From NCBI GenBank assembly GCA_016711825.1, contig JADJSG010000011.1:186001-250000 (forward strand): a stretch of DNA of 64,000 nt, written 5' to 3'. Shown here in pieces: positions 63,767-64,000 of the stretch (positions within the stretch are counted from its first letter, which is position 1; every line of letters starts with the position of its first letter). This DNA comes from Bacteroidota bacterium (GTDB taxonomy: Bacteria > Bacteroidota > Bacteroidia > Chitinophagales > Chitinophagaceae). The translations under genes and the position numbers were made by a program. Under the pieces are notes generated by a model. It worked only from the letters and a program-made list of their open reading frames with translations, did not search any database and was not told the DNA's origin.

Positions 63767-64000
63767 TTATCTTATCAAAGTAAGATCTCCACTGATGGTT
63801 TGCATGCCACGATTCGCTTGCTTGTATGTTGCCCTGTAATAGTACGTACCTATTTCTGCATCTTGTTGATGGTACTGGCCATTCCATGCTTGATGAACAT
63901 CAGTCGATTTAAACATTACCTCTCCCCATCGATTTACAATGATGATAGAGAAATTTTCAATGCTGGCTTCAGGCTTTACAATGGCTCTAAATACATTATT
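63767..64000 (-). CDS. C-terminal end of a protein with T9SS type B (gliding-motility type) sorting domain
   Basis: Open minus-strand frame from the window edge to the stop at 63767-63769, 77 residues. It reads NNVFRAIVKPEASIENFSI, IVNRWGEVMFKSTDVHQAWNGQYHQ, EIGTYYYRATYK and ends GDLTLIR. This is the gliding-motility-associated C-terminal (CHU_C/type B) sorting domain: NVFxP, IFNRWGxxVF, WdG, GxYxYxxxY, GxxTLxR. The rest of the protein lies beyond the edge. Confidence 0.85.
   Translation of the reverse strand, partial: NNVFRAIVKPEASIENFSIIIVNRWGEVMFKSTDVHQAWNGQYHQQDAEIGTYYYRATYKQANRGMQTISGDLTLIR

Noticed and set aside
1..64000. rRNA, tRNA, CRISPR arrays, insertion sequences, prophage genes, restriction-modification or toxin-antitoxin pairs
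   Set aside because: Looked for and not seen. The AAA_14 gene alone does not make a defence or toxin system.

Overview
The window is a stretch of a low-GC, AT-rich chromosome from a Bacteroidota bacterium, probably of the Chitinophagales/Sphingobacteriia side (inference). The signs are type IX secretion (T9SS) sorting tails of type A (6591-8561, 35025-38456, 41495-43021) and type B (63767-64000), a FecI/FecR/TonB-receptor signalling unit, TAnnTTTG-type -7 promoter elements, the holB-ricT and hemD-DUF4271 pairs, and weak Shine-Dalgarno signals. No rRNA, tRNA, CRISPR array, phage or insertion sequence was recognised. Both window edges cut genes: 1-913 lacks its C-terminus and 63767-64000 lacks its N-terminus.

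Layout. 1-15.2 kb: a truncated secreted protein, the tRNA hydroxylase trhO, dapD (lysine/peptidoglycan), a YrdC-type t6A enzyme, a TPR membrane protein, a T9SS-exported M1 peptidase followed 7 bp later by a TPR sensor kinase, accD, purS/pssA, a very long M1 peptidase with a probable C-terminal barrel, and an atypical SDR protein. 15.3-20.4 kb: nuoN-M-L-K, the membrane arm of complex I, without nuoA-J. 20.8-25.6 kb: a small secreted basic protein, ricT, holB and an SPFH/band-7 protein.

25.6-32.6 kb is the most coherent accessory unit. It holds a DUF2807 lipoprotein, an ECF sigma factor, a FecR anti-sigma factor, a stand-alone STN-domain protein with a repeat solenoid, and (after one opposing gene) a TonB-dependent receptor without STN. 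A bipartite 30-bp promoter-like motif with identical spacing lies directly upstream of both the lipoprotein and the receptor, and has the geometry of an ECF sigma promoter. I infer one regulon in which the STN module has been separated from the receptor.

32.9-43.8 kb: a set of envelope proteins with conserved cysteine motifs, a PNGase F-like T9SS protein carrying a LamG-like domain, a secreted C1 peptidase, and an AAA ATPase with two identical palindromic operators upstream. Next is a rearranged patch in which the promoter and first codons of a YCII-like gene occur twice, flanking a T9SS protein gene and an orphan T9SS tail. 43.8-54.9 kb: HD hydrolase, YitT protein, then an apparent operon GMC oxidoreductase-alpha/beta hydrolase fusion > metallophosphoesterase > membrane adenylate cyclase, a small membrane protein, and an orphan NuoE-NuoF fusion. 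55.1-63.7 kb: a RibD/DHFR-like reductase, a moaC-moaB fusion, a DUF937-like protein with a calcium-loop motif, hemD-DUF4271, topoisomerase IV subunit A, and an rsmA gene broken by four single-base shifts at homopolymers.
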